From NCBI RefSeq assembly GCF_001482195.1, contig NZ_KQ759763.1, positions 630,459 to 694,458 on the forward strand: a stretch of DNA of 64,000 bases, in the 5' to 3' direction. This stretch comes from Luteimonas abyssi (GTDB lineage Bacteria; Pseudomonadota; Gammaproteobacteria; Xanthomonadales; Xanthomonadaceae). The notes beneath the pieces were generated by a model that had not been told where the DNA came from, did not search any database, and saw nothing but the letters and a program-made list of their open reading frames with translations. The first letter of the stretch is position 1, and each line of letters starts with the position of its first letter. This document shows, one piece after another, positions 17,483 through 26,880 of the stretch. The position numbers and the translations under genes were made by a program.

Positions 17483-18758
17483 GGGGGAGGCATGCATGGC
17501 GATAGTCGTCGAGGGTGGTCGCGATGTGGGCCATCACGAGGGCGAGGGGGTCGAGCGGCGCGCGGTCGTCGCGCAGCGCCCGCAGGGCGTGCGGCAGGTA
17601 TTGCCCGATCAGGGGCATCGGGGGTGGGTCGGTCCGGAGGTTGTCGATCAGGCGCTGGCAGGCGTCGTCGATGGCCGGGTCCGGCCAGTAGTAGCGGATG
17701 CGGTCGCTGAGGCTGTACTGCAGGTCGATCGTCAGCGCCTCGCCGTCGCCGTGGTAGTAGCGTTGCCAGTGATCGGGGCGTTCGCGCATCCGCGCCAGGG
17801 CGACGCGACGCAGGTCCGCGCGGTCGTCGGGCGCGATCCATTCGCGTTCGATGGCGTCGAGCGCCCAGAGCGCCTCGCGCAGCGCGAAGGTCAGACCGGG
17901 GCCGACCTTCAGGATCGCGAAATGATCGCGCACCAGCGCGGCCAGCGCGTCGGGCGTCTGGTAGTCGGTGGAATGGGCCTCGAACACCATCGACGGAACG
18001 CCTTCGATCGCGGCGCTGAGCGCGCGCGCGGCCTCGGGTGCGTAATCGATCACCTGGTGATGGTCGAACTCCACGCCGGGCTGCACCACCGACGCGATCA
18101 CCCGCGCCCACGCGGCCTGCAGGCCCGCATCGTCGAAGGCGCGCCGGTGGGCATCGATCGTCGCCAGCGCGGCCTCGGCCGTGGTCGGAGCCAGCCCGGC
18201 GATGTCCTCGGTCGCGCCCCCGGGGACCGGCACCTCGGTGCCGATCACGTAGACCGGGGGCTCGCCGCCGGCCTGCGCGTGGGCGGCCTCCGCCGCCTGG
18301 CACAGGCGCACCGCACGCTCGACGATGACCGGCTCGGGCAACGGCACCGGGTCGCCCGCGCACGCCATCGAGCAGTCCAGATGGATCTTGCGGAAGCCTG
18401 CGGCGACGTAGGCCGCCACCATCGTCTCGGCCTTGTCCATCGCCGCGGCCGCGTCCAGCGCGGTCCACGGGTTCGGGCCCAGGTGATCGCCGCCGAGCGC
18501 GATGCGCGCCGGATCGACGCCCACGCGTGCGGCGATGCCGTGCACGAACGCGACGAAGTCCTCCGGCGTCATGCCGGTGTACCCGCCATCCTGGTTGACT
18601 TGGTTGCAGGTCGCCTCGATCAGCACCAGCGGCTGATCGTGTCGTTGCGCGTGGCGCAGCGTGGCTTCCAGCACCCAGGGGTGCGCGCAGCAGATGGAGG
18701 TGATCCCGGTGGCGTCGCCGCGCGTGTGGCGCGCGACCAGGTCGAGCAGGGCGTGCAT
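17469..18758 (-). CDS. gatZ: GatZ/KbaZ family protein (D-tagatose-1,6-bisphosphate aldolase associated)
   Basis: 429 aa, full family length. GatZ/KbaZ is classically the non-catalytic, chaperone-like subunit that activates the class II aldolase GatY/KbaY; it has also been proposed to act as a tagatose-6-phosphate kinase. Family blocks are clear: SICCAHPWVLEA (20-31), the EATCNQVNQDGGYTGM block, GGDHLGPNPW and the late YYWPDPA. No GatY/KbaY gene is seen in the window, which is odd. It sits 29 bp downstream of the permease gene and overlaps agaS. The start at 18758 gives the standard N-terminus MHALLDLVARH. Confidence 0.88.
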   Translation of the reverse strand: MHALLDLVARHTRGDATGITSICCAHPWVLEATLRHAQRHDQPLVLIEATCNQVNQDGGYTGMTPEDFVAFVHGIAARVGVDPARIALGGDHLGPNPWTALDAAAAMDKAETMVAAYVAAGFRKIHLDCSMACAGDPVPLPEPVIVERAVRLCQAAEAAHAQAGGEPPVYVIGTEVPVPGGATEDIAGLAPTTAEAALATIDAHRRAFDDAGLQAAWARVIASVVQPGVEFDHHQVIDYAPEAARALSAAIEGVPSMVFEAHSTDYQTPDALAALVRDHFAILKVGPGLTFALREALWALDAIEREWIAPDDRADLRRVALARMRERPDHWQRYYHGDGEALTIDLQYSLSDRIRYYWPDPAIDDACQRLIDNLRTDPPPMPLIGQYLPHALRALRDDRAPLDPLALVMAHIATTLDDYRHACLPHETR

Positions 18759-18787
18759 GGGCGATATCCGTGAAGTGGACGCGTCGG

Positions 18788-19708
18788 TCAGGGGGCCGCC
18801 GGCGGCGGTGCGCGTTCGGGTTCGCGCGCCAGCAGCACCGAGGCGATCAGGGCGAGTACCAGGCCGACCGCCTTCAGCGGGCCCGGAAGCACCCCGGCCA
18901 GCAGCAAGGCCAGCGCCGCGGTGATCAGCGGGCCGCCGGCATTGGTCAGCGGCGCGACCACGATCGCCTTGCCGTAGCGGAAGGCGTAGACCAGGCACAG
19001 CGCGCCAATCGCGTTGAGCACCTGGATCGCGGCGGTCAGCCACGGTCCGCGCAGGCCGGTGTCGATCGGCTGGGTCCAGTCGGTCATGTGCCAGGCCACG
19101 GGCACCAGCAGCAGGGCGCCGACCGCCATGTAGAAGAAGATGCTCTCCGCGCGGACGTCGGCATTGGCCCGCTTCATGAAGTACGCCTGCACCCCCCACG
19201 CCGCCATGATCAGCAGCGACAGCACGAACCAGCCCACGCCGTCGGCGTCGCCGTCGCCCAGCGACAGGTCCAGCAGCGGCAGGGCGAGCAGGGCGAGCAC
19301 CACGCCCACCGCGCCGACACGGGTGGTGCGTTCGCCCAGCAGCGAGAACGACAGCGCGATGGTGATGACCGGCGACAGCGAGATGATCGGGAAGATGAAG
19401 TACGCCGGGCCGTCCACGAGCGCGTGGAACAGCAGCATCTGGCCCCCGGCGCCGAGCAGGCCGATCGCCATGCCGTAGCCGATCGCCCGCGGCGTGCGGT
19501 CCACGACCCAGCCATTGCGCCACAGCACGAACACGGCCGGCGGGATCATCGTCAGCGCCCACACGCAGTAGACCAGCGTCTCCGGGAACGCCGGGCCCGC
19601 GGTGAGCCCGGACAGCGCCCCCCACACGCCCCACAGCACCACCGTGGACAGGGCGAACCAGAGCCACGTCCGGTCGTGGGACGGGGCCGTCGTCGCGACC
19701 GCGCTCAT
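18788..19708 (-). CDS. EamA/DMT-superfamily inner-membrane permease
   Basis: 306 aa with about ten hydrophobic segments spread over residues 14-298, the pattern of two EamA repeats. The opening LWFALSTVVLWGVWGALSG is typical of the DMT superfamily. Members export or import diverse small metabolites; a sugar or amino-sugar import role is inferred only from the operon (GH36 enzyme before it; GatZ, AgaS and kinase after it). Its ATG overlaps the stop of the GH36 gene (ATGA), so translation is coupled. Other GalNAc loci use a different permease (AgaP) or a PTS, so this would be a substitution. Confidence 0.78.
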   Translation of the reverse strand: MSAVATTAPSHDRTWLWFALSTVVLWGVWGALSGLTAGPAFPETLVYCVWALTMIPPAVFVLWRNGWVVDRTPRAIGYGMAIGLLGAGGQMLLFHALVDGPAYFIFPIISLSPVITIALSFSLLGERTTRVGAVGVVLALLALPLLDLSLGDGDADGVGWFVLSLLIMAAWGVQAYFMKRANADVRAESIFFYMAVGALLLVPVAWHMTDWTQPIDTGLRGPWLTAAIQVLNAIGALCLVYAFRYGKAIVVAPLTNAGGPLITAALALLLAGVLPGPLKAVGLVLALIASVLLAREPERAPPPAAP

Positions 19709-21792
19709 GCCGCGTCTCCCTCGGGGACCGCTTGCAGCAGCAGGAAGGTGTCGAAGGCGGCCGGCAGCGTGTCGTTGTGCGCGTCGACCGTGCCGAGCTC
19801 GGCACCGGCGAACAGGTCGCGCACGCGATACCGGCCACCGCCGAGGCCGCGCAACTGCAGCGGGCCGTCCCAGCGCTCGGCGTAGAAGGCGTAGTAGAGC
19901 GCGCCGTCCTTGCCGATCACATGGGTCTCGGGCGCGTCGAAGCCGATGTCGTACAGCGTGCCCAGATAGTCGCCCTGGGGCAGCATGTGCTCGCGGTACA
20001 GGTCGATCCACTTGCGCCACAGCGCCTCGCGTTCGGGATTGAGCACCAGGCCGCCCGGCGGCATGTCGAGCTTGGGGTCGGGGATGTCGTGGGGCCAGGT
20101 GAACTTGGTCGAGACCACCGCGCCGATGCCCACACTGGAGGCGAAATCCGCGCCGCCGTCGGCCAGCTCGACGTGATCGCCGGCGTAGCTGCCGCGCTTG
20201 CCGATCAGCGCCTTGATGGTCTTGCCCTTGTGCCGGACCTGCCACGACGACAGCGGATCCGACGACGGATACTGGTCGGTGGCCGGCATGTTGTGGAACG
20301 CGAACGCCGTGCCGCAGGGGCACAGTTCGACCACGGCATCGGGGTTGGCCTCGTGCGCGGCGTCGTAGATCGCCTGCCAGAACGTGGCGACCCCCTCGCA
20401 CGATTCCATCGGATCGGCGTGGTTGTGCGCCGGGTTGTGGCAGGGCGCCACCGCATTGAGGTGCTGGCCGTCGAGCTTGAGACCCTCGAAGCCCCAGTCG
20501 CCGATGATCTTCTTGACCAGGGCGACGTAGAAGTCGACGGTCTTGTGGTAGGCCGGGCATTGGGTGAAAGCGTTCCACCAGGTCACGTGCTGGCTGCCGC
20601 CGTACTCGTCGAGCAGCAGCATGTCGGTGTGGCGATAGAGCACTTCACTGCCCGGATCGGCCGCCAGCGGCGCCAGCCACAGGCGAGCGCGCAGACCCTG
20701 CGCCTTGATCGCCTGCACGAAGGCGCGCATGTCGTCCTCGCCACGCGGGAACTTGCGCGTATCGATCTGCCAGTCGCCTTCGTTGGTCTGCCAGCCGTCG
20801 TCGAGCACCACCCATTCGAAGCCCAGTTCCTTGACCTTCGGCAGCGTGCCGAGCACCTGCTCGGTGGTGAAATCGCGCTCGTAGCCCCAGGCGCACCAGA
20901 TCGGCGCGAACGCCGAGGCCGGCACTTCCGGCGCGGCGATGCCCTCGTCGGCCATCCAGGCGCTGTAGTGCAGCAACGCGGCGAAATAGTCGCCGGTGTG
21001 CACGCTGACGAAGCTGCGGTCGCTGGCGAGGCTGTCGCCGGGGGCCAGGGTGGTCGCACGCAGGCCTTCGACGGCGAGGCGAGCGCCCGCCGCGGTGCGC
21101 TCGACAGGCAGGTCCAGCAGGCGCGGCTTGGGCTCCACGTGGCCGACCGCCAGGCCCACGTCGCGGCGCCAGATGTTGGCGACCGGCGTGCCGCCGCCGT
21201 AGTCGGAGGAATCCATCGCCAGGGTGTTGCGTTGGGAGAAGCCGTCCACGACCGGTTGCACCCAGTCGCGGCGGTCGGTGTGGGTGGCGCCGGAGAAGCT
21301 CCAGAAGCCGTCGCCCGCGTCTTCCATCTCGTGGGCCGCGTTGCGCCAGCCGGCGACCTCGATTGGGGCGCCGCCGTCGTTGCGATAACGCGTCTGCACC
21401 ACGGCCAGGCCGGGATGGCGCTCGTGGAAGGTCACCGTCACCGTCTTCTCGATGCCGTCGCGCGACCGGCCGCGCACCGTGTGACGTCGCCCGGGCCCGT
21501 GGCGACGATCGCGCACGCGCTCGTCGCGCGCGTCCAGGAAGGCGAAGCTGTCGATCGCCGAGCCGTCGGCCAGCAGCAACGCCTCGCTGGCGTCGAAGCC
21601 GGTGATCGCCTTGCCGCCGGCCGAGACCCGGGTGCGCAGCGACGGATCGAACTCGATGGACAGCACCTCGTCGCCGGCCACGGTACGGGTGGGCGTGCCA
21701 CGGTCGCTGGCCTGCGCCAGGGGCAGGACGGCCGCATAGGCGGCGCTGGCGGACAGCAGCTTCAGAACGGCGCGGCGATCGATCGGCGGCAT
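19705..21792 (-). CDS. Tat-exported GH36 alpha-galactosidase / alpha-N-acetylgalactosaminidase
   Basis: 695 aa. The N-terminus has a twin-arginine signal, DRRAVLKLLSASAAYAA, so it is probably folded in the cytoplasm and exported to the periplasm. The GH36 barrel is readable: WVVLDDGWQTNEGDWQ, RARLWLAPLAADPGSEV and GLKLDGQ, where Asp441 is the likely nucleophile. Asp506 or Asp512 in DQYPSSDP is the likely acid/base. GH36 includes alpha-galactosidases and alpha-N-acetylgalactosaminidases; the AgaS neighbour favours a GalNAc-containing substrate (inference). First gene of the minus-strand operon; an operator-like TTTCGTT lies 74 bp upstream. The start at 21792 places the RR motif at the N-terminus. 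Confidence 0.85.
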   Translation of the reverse strand: MPPIDRRAVLKLLSASAAYAAVLPLAQASDRGTPTRTVAGDEVLSIEFDPSLRTRVSAGGKAITGFDASEALLLADGSAIDSFAFLDARDERVRDRRHGPGRRHTVRGRSRDGIEKTVTVTFHERHPGLAVVQTRYRNDGGAPIEVAGWRNAAHEMEDAGDGFWSFSGATHTDRRDWVQPVVDGFSQRNTLAMDSSDYGGGTPVANIWRRDVGLAVGHVEPKPRLLDLPVERTAAGARLAVEGLRATTLAPGDSLASDRSFVSVHTGDYFAALLHYSAWMADEGIAAPEVPASAFAPIWCAWGYERDFTTEQVLGTLPKVKELGFEWVVLDDGWQTNEGDWQIDTRKFPRGEDDMRAFVQAIKAQGLRARLWLAPLAADPGSEVLYRHTDMLLLDEYGGSQHVTWWNAFTQCPAYHKTVDFYVALVKKIIGDWGFEGLKLDGQHLNAVAPCHNPAHNHADPMESCEGVATFWQAIYDAAHEANPDAVVELCPCGTAFAFHNMPATDQYPSSDPLSSWQVRHKGKTIKALIGKRGSYAGDHVELADGGADFASSVGIGAVVSTKFTWPHDIPDPKLDMPPGGLVLNPEREALWRKWIDLYREHMLPQGDYLGTLYDIGFDAPETHVIGKDGALYYAFYAERWDGPLQLRGLGGGRYRVRDLFAGAELGTVDAHNDTLPAAFDTFLLLQAVPEGDAA

Positions 21793-21860
21793 CGGCGGGT
21801 GCACTCCCTTGACAGTCGGTGTGGTTCGAGTCTGCCCCTGAAACAATGCTTGCGCAACAA

Positions 21861-21872
21861 TTTTGTTTCGTT
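21861..21872. promoter_or_regulatory. AgaR-type operator in the GH36/amidohydrolase divergent region
   Basis: ttttgtttcgtt lies between the divergent GH36 and amidohydrolase genes. Its core tgtttcgtt recurs, on the opposite strand, at 23885-23893 next to the regulator gene. The known E. coli AgaR consensus is built on repeated TTTC(A/G)TTT units. The surroundings are unusually A/T-rich for this genome. Confidence 0.55.
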
Positions 21873-21916
21873 ATGTGTTAGAAAAGTTTCGGTCTGATCG
21901 TTTGTGTGAGGTCTTC

Positions 21917-23032
21917 ATGCGGTGTTTCCCGATACTGTCGACGGTGCTGGTCTGCGGTGCGCTGGTCGCATGCGCGGACGACACGCCCTCCCGCGGCGAC
22001 GTCTCCACCGGCGATGCCGCGACGTACGCACTCGACGATTTCCGTTCGGTGCGCAAGTTCGACGCGCACGTGCACGCCAACGCGGACTCCGCGGCATTTC
22101 TCGAACAGGCCCGCGCGGACGGCTTCGAGCTGCTGTCGATAAACGTCGATTACCCGGCGTTCCCGCCGGTCGCCGAGCAGCACGCGATCGCGCTGGCGCA
22201 GGCGGCCGCCGAGCCGGCCCGCTTCCACTGGGCGGCCACGTTCCCGATGACGGGGTTCGGCGGGGCCAACTGGACATCGGCGACCGGCGACGCGCTCGCC
22301 GCCGACATCGCGCGCGGCGCGCGCGCGGTGAAGATCTGGAAGAACGTCGGGATGGCCGAGCGGGATGCCGACGGCGCGTTGATCATGCTCGATCACGCGG
22401 GGCTGGCGCCGGTGATCCAGCGCATCCAGGCGCTGGGCGTGCCGCTGATCGGCCACCAGGGCGAGCCGCACAACTGCTGGCTGCCGCTGGAACAGATGAC
22501 CACCGACAACGATCGCGAGTACTTCGCCAACCACCCCGAATACCACATGTACCTGCACCCCGAGCAGCCGGACTACGAGACGCACATGGCGGTGCGCGAC
22601 CGTGTGCTCGAGGCGCATCCCGGACTGCGGTTCGTCGGGGCGCACATGGCCAGCCTGGAGTGGGACGTCGACCGGCTGGCCGCCTTCCTCGACCGGTTCC
22701 CCGAGGCGACGGTGGACCTGGCCGCGCGCATGGCCCAGGTGCAGCACCAGGCGGTGCGCGACCCGGCGCGGGTGCGCGCGTTCTTCATCGCCTACCAGGA
22801 CCGGCTGCTGTACGGCACCGACCTGACCCAGGATCCGGACGGCGATCCGGAGGCGTTCCGGCAGGCGGCGCATGCGGTGTGGCGCTCGGACTGGATGTTC
22901 CTGGCCACCGGCGACGTCCAGCGCATCGACACGATCGGCGCGGACGTGGCCGGTCTGGCGCTGCCGCGCGAGACGATCGACAGGATCTACTACGCCAACG
23001 CCCGCCGGGTGTTCCTGCCCGACGGGGGCTGA
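21917..23032 (+). CDS. Lipoprotein amidohydrolase (amidohydrolase-2 TIM-barrel)
   Basis: 371 aa. The signal peptide ends in a lipobox, LVAC (Cys at about residue 19), so it should be a membrane-anchored lipoprotein. The metal-site pattern of the amidohydrolase superfamily is present: HVH near 50-52, later VKIWKN, IGHQGE, VGAHMAS and YGTDLTQ. It might deacetylate or open a lactone of a sugar released outside the cytoplasm, but the substrate is not evident. It is divergent from the GH36 gene across a region with an AgaR-like operator, so it probably belongs to the same regulon. The start at 21917 follows a GAGG ribosome binding site and gives the proper signal peptide. Confidence 0.75.
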   Translation: MRCFPILSTVLVCGALVACADDTPSRGDVSTGDAATYALDDFRSVRKFDAHVHANADSAAFLEQARADGFELLSINVDYPAFPPVAEQHAIALAQAAAEPARFHWAATFPMTGFGGANWTSATGDALAADIARGARAVKIWKNVGMAERDADGALIMLDHAGLAPVIQRIQALGVPLIGHQGEPHNCWLPLEQMTTDNDREYFANHPEYHMYLHPEQPDYETHMAVRDRVLEAHPGLRFVGAHMASLEWDVDRLAAFLDRFPEATVDLAARMAQVQHQAVRDPARVRAFFIAYQDRLLYGTDLTQDPDGDPEAFRQAAHAVWRSDWMFLATGDVQRIDTIGADVAGLALPRETIDRIYYANARRVFLPDGG

Positions 23033-23043
23033 GGGCGGCGGGC

Positions 23044-23823
23044 TCAGGCCAGCAGCAGCTCGAAGCCGATCTGGTGGCTGGCCTCGCGGATCTCGGCGGG
23101 CGCGCCGGTGTCGGTGATGAGGACGTCCAGTTCCGACACCGGAAGGATGCGGTGCAGGCAGATCCTGCCGAACTTCGAGCTGTCGGTGATCGCCACCACC
23201 TTGCGCGCCGCGCCGACCATCTTGCGGTTGAGCAGCGCCTCCGGTTCGTAATGGGTGGTGATGCCGCGCTCGAGGTCGAACCCGTCCACCCCGAGGAACA
23301 CCACGTCCACGTGCAGCGCATCCAGCGCATCGACGGTCAGGCCGCCGTAGAAGGCCATGTTCTTGCGCCGCAACTCGCCGCCGAGCATGACGATGCTGAT
23401 CTGGCTCTTGCGGGTGAGCGCGGTCAGGACACCGAAATCGTTGGTGACCACGGTCACCTCGATGTCGGGCAGCGCCTCGGCGAGCTGGATCGCGGTGGTG
23501 CCGGAGTCGATGGCGATGGTGTCGCCGGGGGTGACGAGTGCGGCCGCGCGCCTGCCGATCCGGCGCTTCTCGTCCAGGTGCACGGTGCGCTTGGTTTCGT
23601 ACGCGGGCTCGGCCGCGGGGGCGCCGACCGCGCTGCTGTCGATGGCGCCGCCGTAGGTCAGGGTGATGACGCCGCGCTCGGCGAGGTAGCGCAGGTCCTT
23701 GCGCACGGTCTGCACGCTCACGCCGAACCGCTCGGCCAGCGGATTGACCTGCACGCTGCCCTGCTGGCGGACGAGTTCGCTGATCAACAGGCGGCGCTGG
23801 CTGGTGTCGCGGGTGACGGTCAT
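23044..23823 (-). CDS. agaR: DeoR-family repressor, AgaR-like
   Basis: 259 aa. An N-terminal DeoR winged helix-turn-helix (8-60, containing FGVSVQTVRKDLRYL) is followed by a sugar-phosphate-binding domain with GTTAIQLA and the VVFLGVDGFD block. This is the architecture of AgaR, which represses GalNAc genes and is released by a phosphosugar. It is divergent from the TonB receptor gene; the shared 133 bp contains four TTTCGTT units in both orientations, so it should control itself and the receptor. The symbol rests on family, operator type and context. Confidence 0.85.
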   Translation of the reverse strand: MTVTRDTSQRRLLISELVRQQGSVQVNPLAERFGVSVQTVRKDLRYLAERGVITLTYGGAIDSSAVGAPAAEPAYETKRTVHLDEKRRIGRRAAALVTPGDTIAIDSGTTAIQLAEALPDIEVTVVTNDFGVLTALTRKSQISIVMLGGELRRKNMAFYGGLTVDALDALHVDVVFLGVDGFDLERGITTHYEPEALLNRKMVGAARKVVAITDSSKFGRICLHRILPVSELDVLITDTGAPAEIREASHQIGFELLLA

Positions 23824-23857
23824 GGGCGCTCCGGGCGGGAGCACGAGTATATCGTGA

Positions 23858-23914
23858 TTTCGTTAAATTTCGTTGTTGATGCTAAACGAAACATAAGTTA
23901 GGCTCGATTTCGTT
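23858..23914. promoter_or_regulatory. AgaR operator array upstream of the TonB receptor
   Basis: Three direct TTTCGTT units start at 23858, 23868 and 23908, all on the same helical face (10 and 40 bp spacing). One inverted unit, aacgaaa, lies at 23885-23891. Such phased repeats are usual for DeoR/AgaR repressors that bind as oligomers. The array covers the divergent promoters of agaR and the receptor. Confidence 0.7.
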
Positions 23915-23956
23915 CTCTAGGTAGCCCCCACAGCCACCCGTCATGAGGAAGCCTTT

Positions 23957-26812
23957 GTGAAGACCGTCCGTCCCCGCCGCACCCCGCTGTCCTGTTGCAT
24001 CGTACTGGCGCTGATGGCGCCCGCGGCCGCGTTCGCCCAGCAGACGGGCAGCGAGGCGGCCGGCACGCGCGCCGACGACATCGAATCGCTCGACACCGTG
24101 GTCGTGACCGGCGTACGCGGCAGTCTCGCACGCGCGGTCGAACTCAAGCGCGACGCCGCCACCGTGCAGGACTCGATCAGCGCCCTGGAGCTGGGGCGGT
24201 TCCCCGACGACAACGTCGCCGACTCGTTGAGCCACATCACCGGCGTGTCGATCACCCGCACCGCCGGCGGCGAAGGGCAGTCGGTCAGCGTGCGCGGTCT
24301 GGGCCCGGAGTACACGCTCACGACCTTCAACGGGCGCATCCTGGCCACCGACGGCGCCGGCCGCGACTTCGCCTACGACGTACTGCCGGCCGACGTGATC
24401 AGCGGGGCGGACGTGATCAAGGGCTCGCAGGCGTCGCTGACCGAAGGCGCGATCGGCGGCCTGGTGAACCTGCGTTCGGCCAGCCCGTTCGACAACGCCG
24501 GCCAGCACGGCATCGTGCGCATCGAGGGCGACCGCAACGTGATGTCGGAGGAGAACGGGCGCAAGTTCTCCGCCGCCTACAGCAACACCTTCGCCGACGA
24601 CACGCTCGGCGTGCTGCTGGGCGTGGTGGTGGGCAAGCGCCGCGACCGCACCGACATCGCCGGCAACGACGGCGGCTGGAGCCGGAATGCCGATCCCAAC
24701 GACGAAAGCTGGCTGTGGGGCAACACCTGGGGCGGCCACATCGATCCCAACGGCAACGGAGTGCTGGACGAGGACGAGTACGGCCTGATCGGCCCCGGCC
24801 AGTTCCGCGTGGGCTCGATCATCGAGGAGAAGAAGCGTCGCGCGCTGTCGGGCAAGCTCGAGTGGCGGCCCAACGACCGCTTTCGCCTGACCGTGGACGG
24901 CCTCACCACGCGACTGGACTCGCCGCAGATCGGCTACCAGCAGTCGTACTACCCGTTGTTCGCGCCTGGCCGATGGTCCGACATGCGGATCGAGAACGGC
25001 ATCGTCACCGGGTTCACCATGAACAATCCGGACCCGGAGATGCGGCTCAATCCGGAACTGCTCAACATGACCGAGCACCGGGTGGTCGATACCGATCTCT
25101 ACGGCGTCAACGCGCAGTGGCAGGTCAACGACAACTTCACCCTGACCGGCGACGTCTACCGCTCCACGTCCAAGCGCTTCTCCGGCGGACAGGACTCCTA
25201 CGTGGTGCTGCGCATGAACCAGCCCAACACCGCGCGCATCGAGCTGGGCGGCGACCGCGTGCCGAACGTCTGGGTCGATCTCGACGACGGGCGTTCGCTG
25301 CAGGATGGCTTCGCCGGCAACTTCGGCGCATCGGATTTCAACACCCACTACATGGAACTGCGCGGCGACGACATCGTCGACGAGATCACCGGCGGCACGC
25401 TCGACGGCAGCCTGTTCGTCGGCCGCTCGGTGTTCGATCGACTCAACTTCGGCGTCGGCATCACCGACCGCAAGAAGACCCGCGACCTGGTCAACAACAC
25501 CCTGACCGGAGGCGCCGACTACTACTCCGGCGCCAACGCCATCAACGTCGGCGCCCTGGGGGCGGGGGTGATCTCGCAATCGTTCGCGCTGCCGAACTTC
25601 ATGAGCCGCATGAACGCCGTCTTCCCGCGTTCGTTCGTCGCCTTCGACGTCCCCAACTACTTGGAATACCTGGCCGGCTACGACGGCAACCTGCGCGCCG
25701 ACGGCACGCCCTACGACTTCTCGCAGGCCGCGGCGACGTTCAATCCGCTGGAGAGCTACCGGGTCTCCGAGAAAACGCACGCGTTCTACGTGCAGGCCGA
25801 CTTCAGCGGCGAGCGCTGGCGCGGCGACATCGGTATGCGCGTGGTCCAGACCGACACCACCGCCCACGCCTGGGACGCGCAGATCCTGCGCATCATCGAG
25901 AACGGGGCGTTCAATTACACCGCGGTCTACGACACGCCGACCGCGATCGAGCAGGAGGGCGACTACACCTTCTACCTCCCGTCGGCCAACTTCACCTGGC
26001 ACTTCACCGACGACCTGCAGCTGCGCGCCGGTGCGGCCAAGACCATGGCGCGGCCGCCGGTGGACAACCTCGCGCCGACCAACACCACCGCCAGCGTGGC
26101 CTGGGGCGAGTTCACCCAGATCTACGGCGGCAACGTGGACCTGCAGCCCTACAGCGCGAAGCAGGGCGACCTGTCGCTGGAGTGGTACTTCGCGGACAAG
26201 TCGATCTTCAACGTCGCGGTGTTCTACAAGCGCATCGAGAACCAGATCACCACCAGCTGGGAGCCGGGGCAAGACATCGGCGTGGGGCCGATCATCGGCG
26301 CCGACGGCGCACCGGTCACCGACGGGCCGACGCTGTTCAACGTGATGCGACCGATCAACGGCGACTATGCGAAGGTGCGAGGCGTCGAGACCGGCCTGCA
26401 GCATTTCTGGGACAACGGCTTCGGGTTCCGCGCGCAGTACACGCGCAACTGGGCGCGCAGCTGGGTGGGCGACCTGGAGCGTCCCCTGGAGGGCATCGCT
26501 CCATCGGTGTACTCGCTCGGGTTGATGTACGAGCGCGGGCCGTGGTCGCTGGGCGTCACCGCCGACCGCACCAACGGCTTCGTCACCGCCATCAACGTGC
26601 TCGGCGAGGGCTACAACGAGGAGGCCGATCCGATCACCTGGCTCACCGCGCACGCCTCCTACGAATTCAACGACCGTTTCAGCGTCACCCTGCAGGGCAG
26701 CAATCTGCTCGACGAGGAAAACACCTACAGCATCAACGGCAATCCGTTGTTGTCGCAGGGGTACTACCGCTATGGCCGCGCGCTCAAGCTCGGGCTGAGC
26801 TACCGGTTCTGA
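23957..26812 (+). CDS. TonB-dependent outer-membrane receptor (Caulobacter/Xanthomonas oligosaccharide type)
   Basis: 951 aa. Signal peptide 1-28 (ending AFAQ), TonB box region ESLDTVVVTG near 43-52, plug domain with VSVRGLGPEYTLTTFNGR and ALGGL-like GAIGGLVNLRSA, and a long barrel ending in the aromatic terminus LSYRF. The DAISALELGRFPDDNVAD-type plug is typical of Xanthomonas/Caulobacter carbohydrate receptors. Behind agaR operators, it is the likely uptake gate for the amino-sugar oligosaccharide (inference), matching the AgaO role in other GalNAc loci. The barrel protein gene follows after 68 bp. Confidence 0.9.
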   Translation: MKTVRPRRTPLSCCIVLALMAPAAAFAQQTGSEAAGTRADDIESLDTVVVTGVRGSLARAVELKRDAATVQDSISALELGRFPDDNVADSLSHITGVSITRTAGGEGQSVSVRGLGPEYTLTTFNGRILATDGAGRDFAYDVLPADVISGADVIKGSQASLTEGAIGGLVNLRSASPFDNAGQHGIVRIEGDRNVMSEENGRKFSAAYSNTFADDTLGVLLGVVVGKRRDRTDIAGNDGGWSRNADPNDESWLWGNTWGGHIDPNGNGVLDEDEYGLIGPGQFRVGSIIEEKKRRALSGKLEWRPNDRFRLTVDGLTTRLDSPQIGYQQSYYPLFAPGRWSDMRIENGIVTGFTMNNPDPEMRLNPELLNMTEHRVVDTDLYGVNAQWQVNDNFTLTGDVYRSTSKRFSGGQDSYVVLRMNQPNTARIELGGDRVPNVWVDLDDGRSLQDGFAGNFGASDFNTHYMELRGDDIVDEITGGTLDGSLFVGRSVFDRLNFGVGITDRKKTRDLVNNTLTGGADYYSGANAINVGALGAGVISQSFALPNFMSRMNAVFPRSFVAFDVPNYLEYLAGYDGNLRADGTPYDFSQAAATFNPLESYRVSEKTHAFYVQADFSGERWRGDIGMRVVQTDTTAHAWDAQILRIIENGAFNYTAVYDTPTAIEQEGDYTFYLPSANFTWHFTDDLQLRAGAAKTMARPPVDNLAPTNTTASVAWGEFTQIYGGNVDLQPYSAKQGDLSLEWYFADKSIFNVAVFYKRIENQITTSWEPGQDIGVGPIIGADGAPVTDGPTLFNVMRPINGDYAKVRGVETGLQHFWDNGFGFRAQYTRNWARSWVGDLERPLEGIAPSVYSLGLMYERGPWSLGVTADRTNGFVTAINVLGEGYNEEADPITWLTAHASYEFNDRFSVTLQGSNLLDEENTYSINGNPLLSQGYYRYGRALKLGLSYRF

Positions 26813-26880
26813 GATCGGGCGTGGCGGCACGGGGGCGCCACGTCCGCGATTCCCTTTTCGTGGACGCAAGGAGCAGACGT

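Noticed and set aside
23882..26869. 995-codon open frame on the minus strand opposite the TonB receptor
   Set aside because: The plus strand encodes a complete TonB receptor with signal peptide, plug and barrel; the antisense product is low-complexity without family resemblance.
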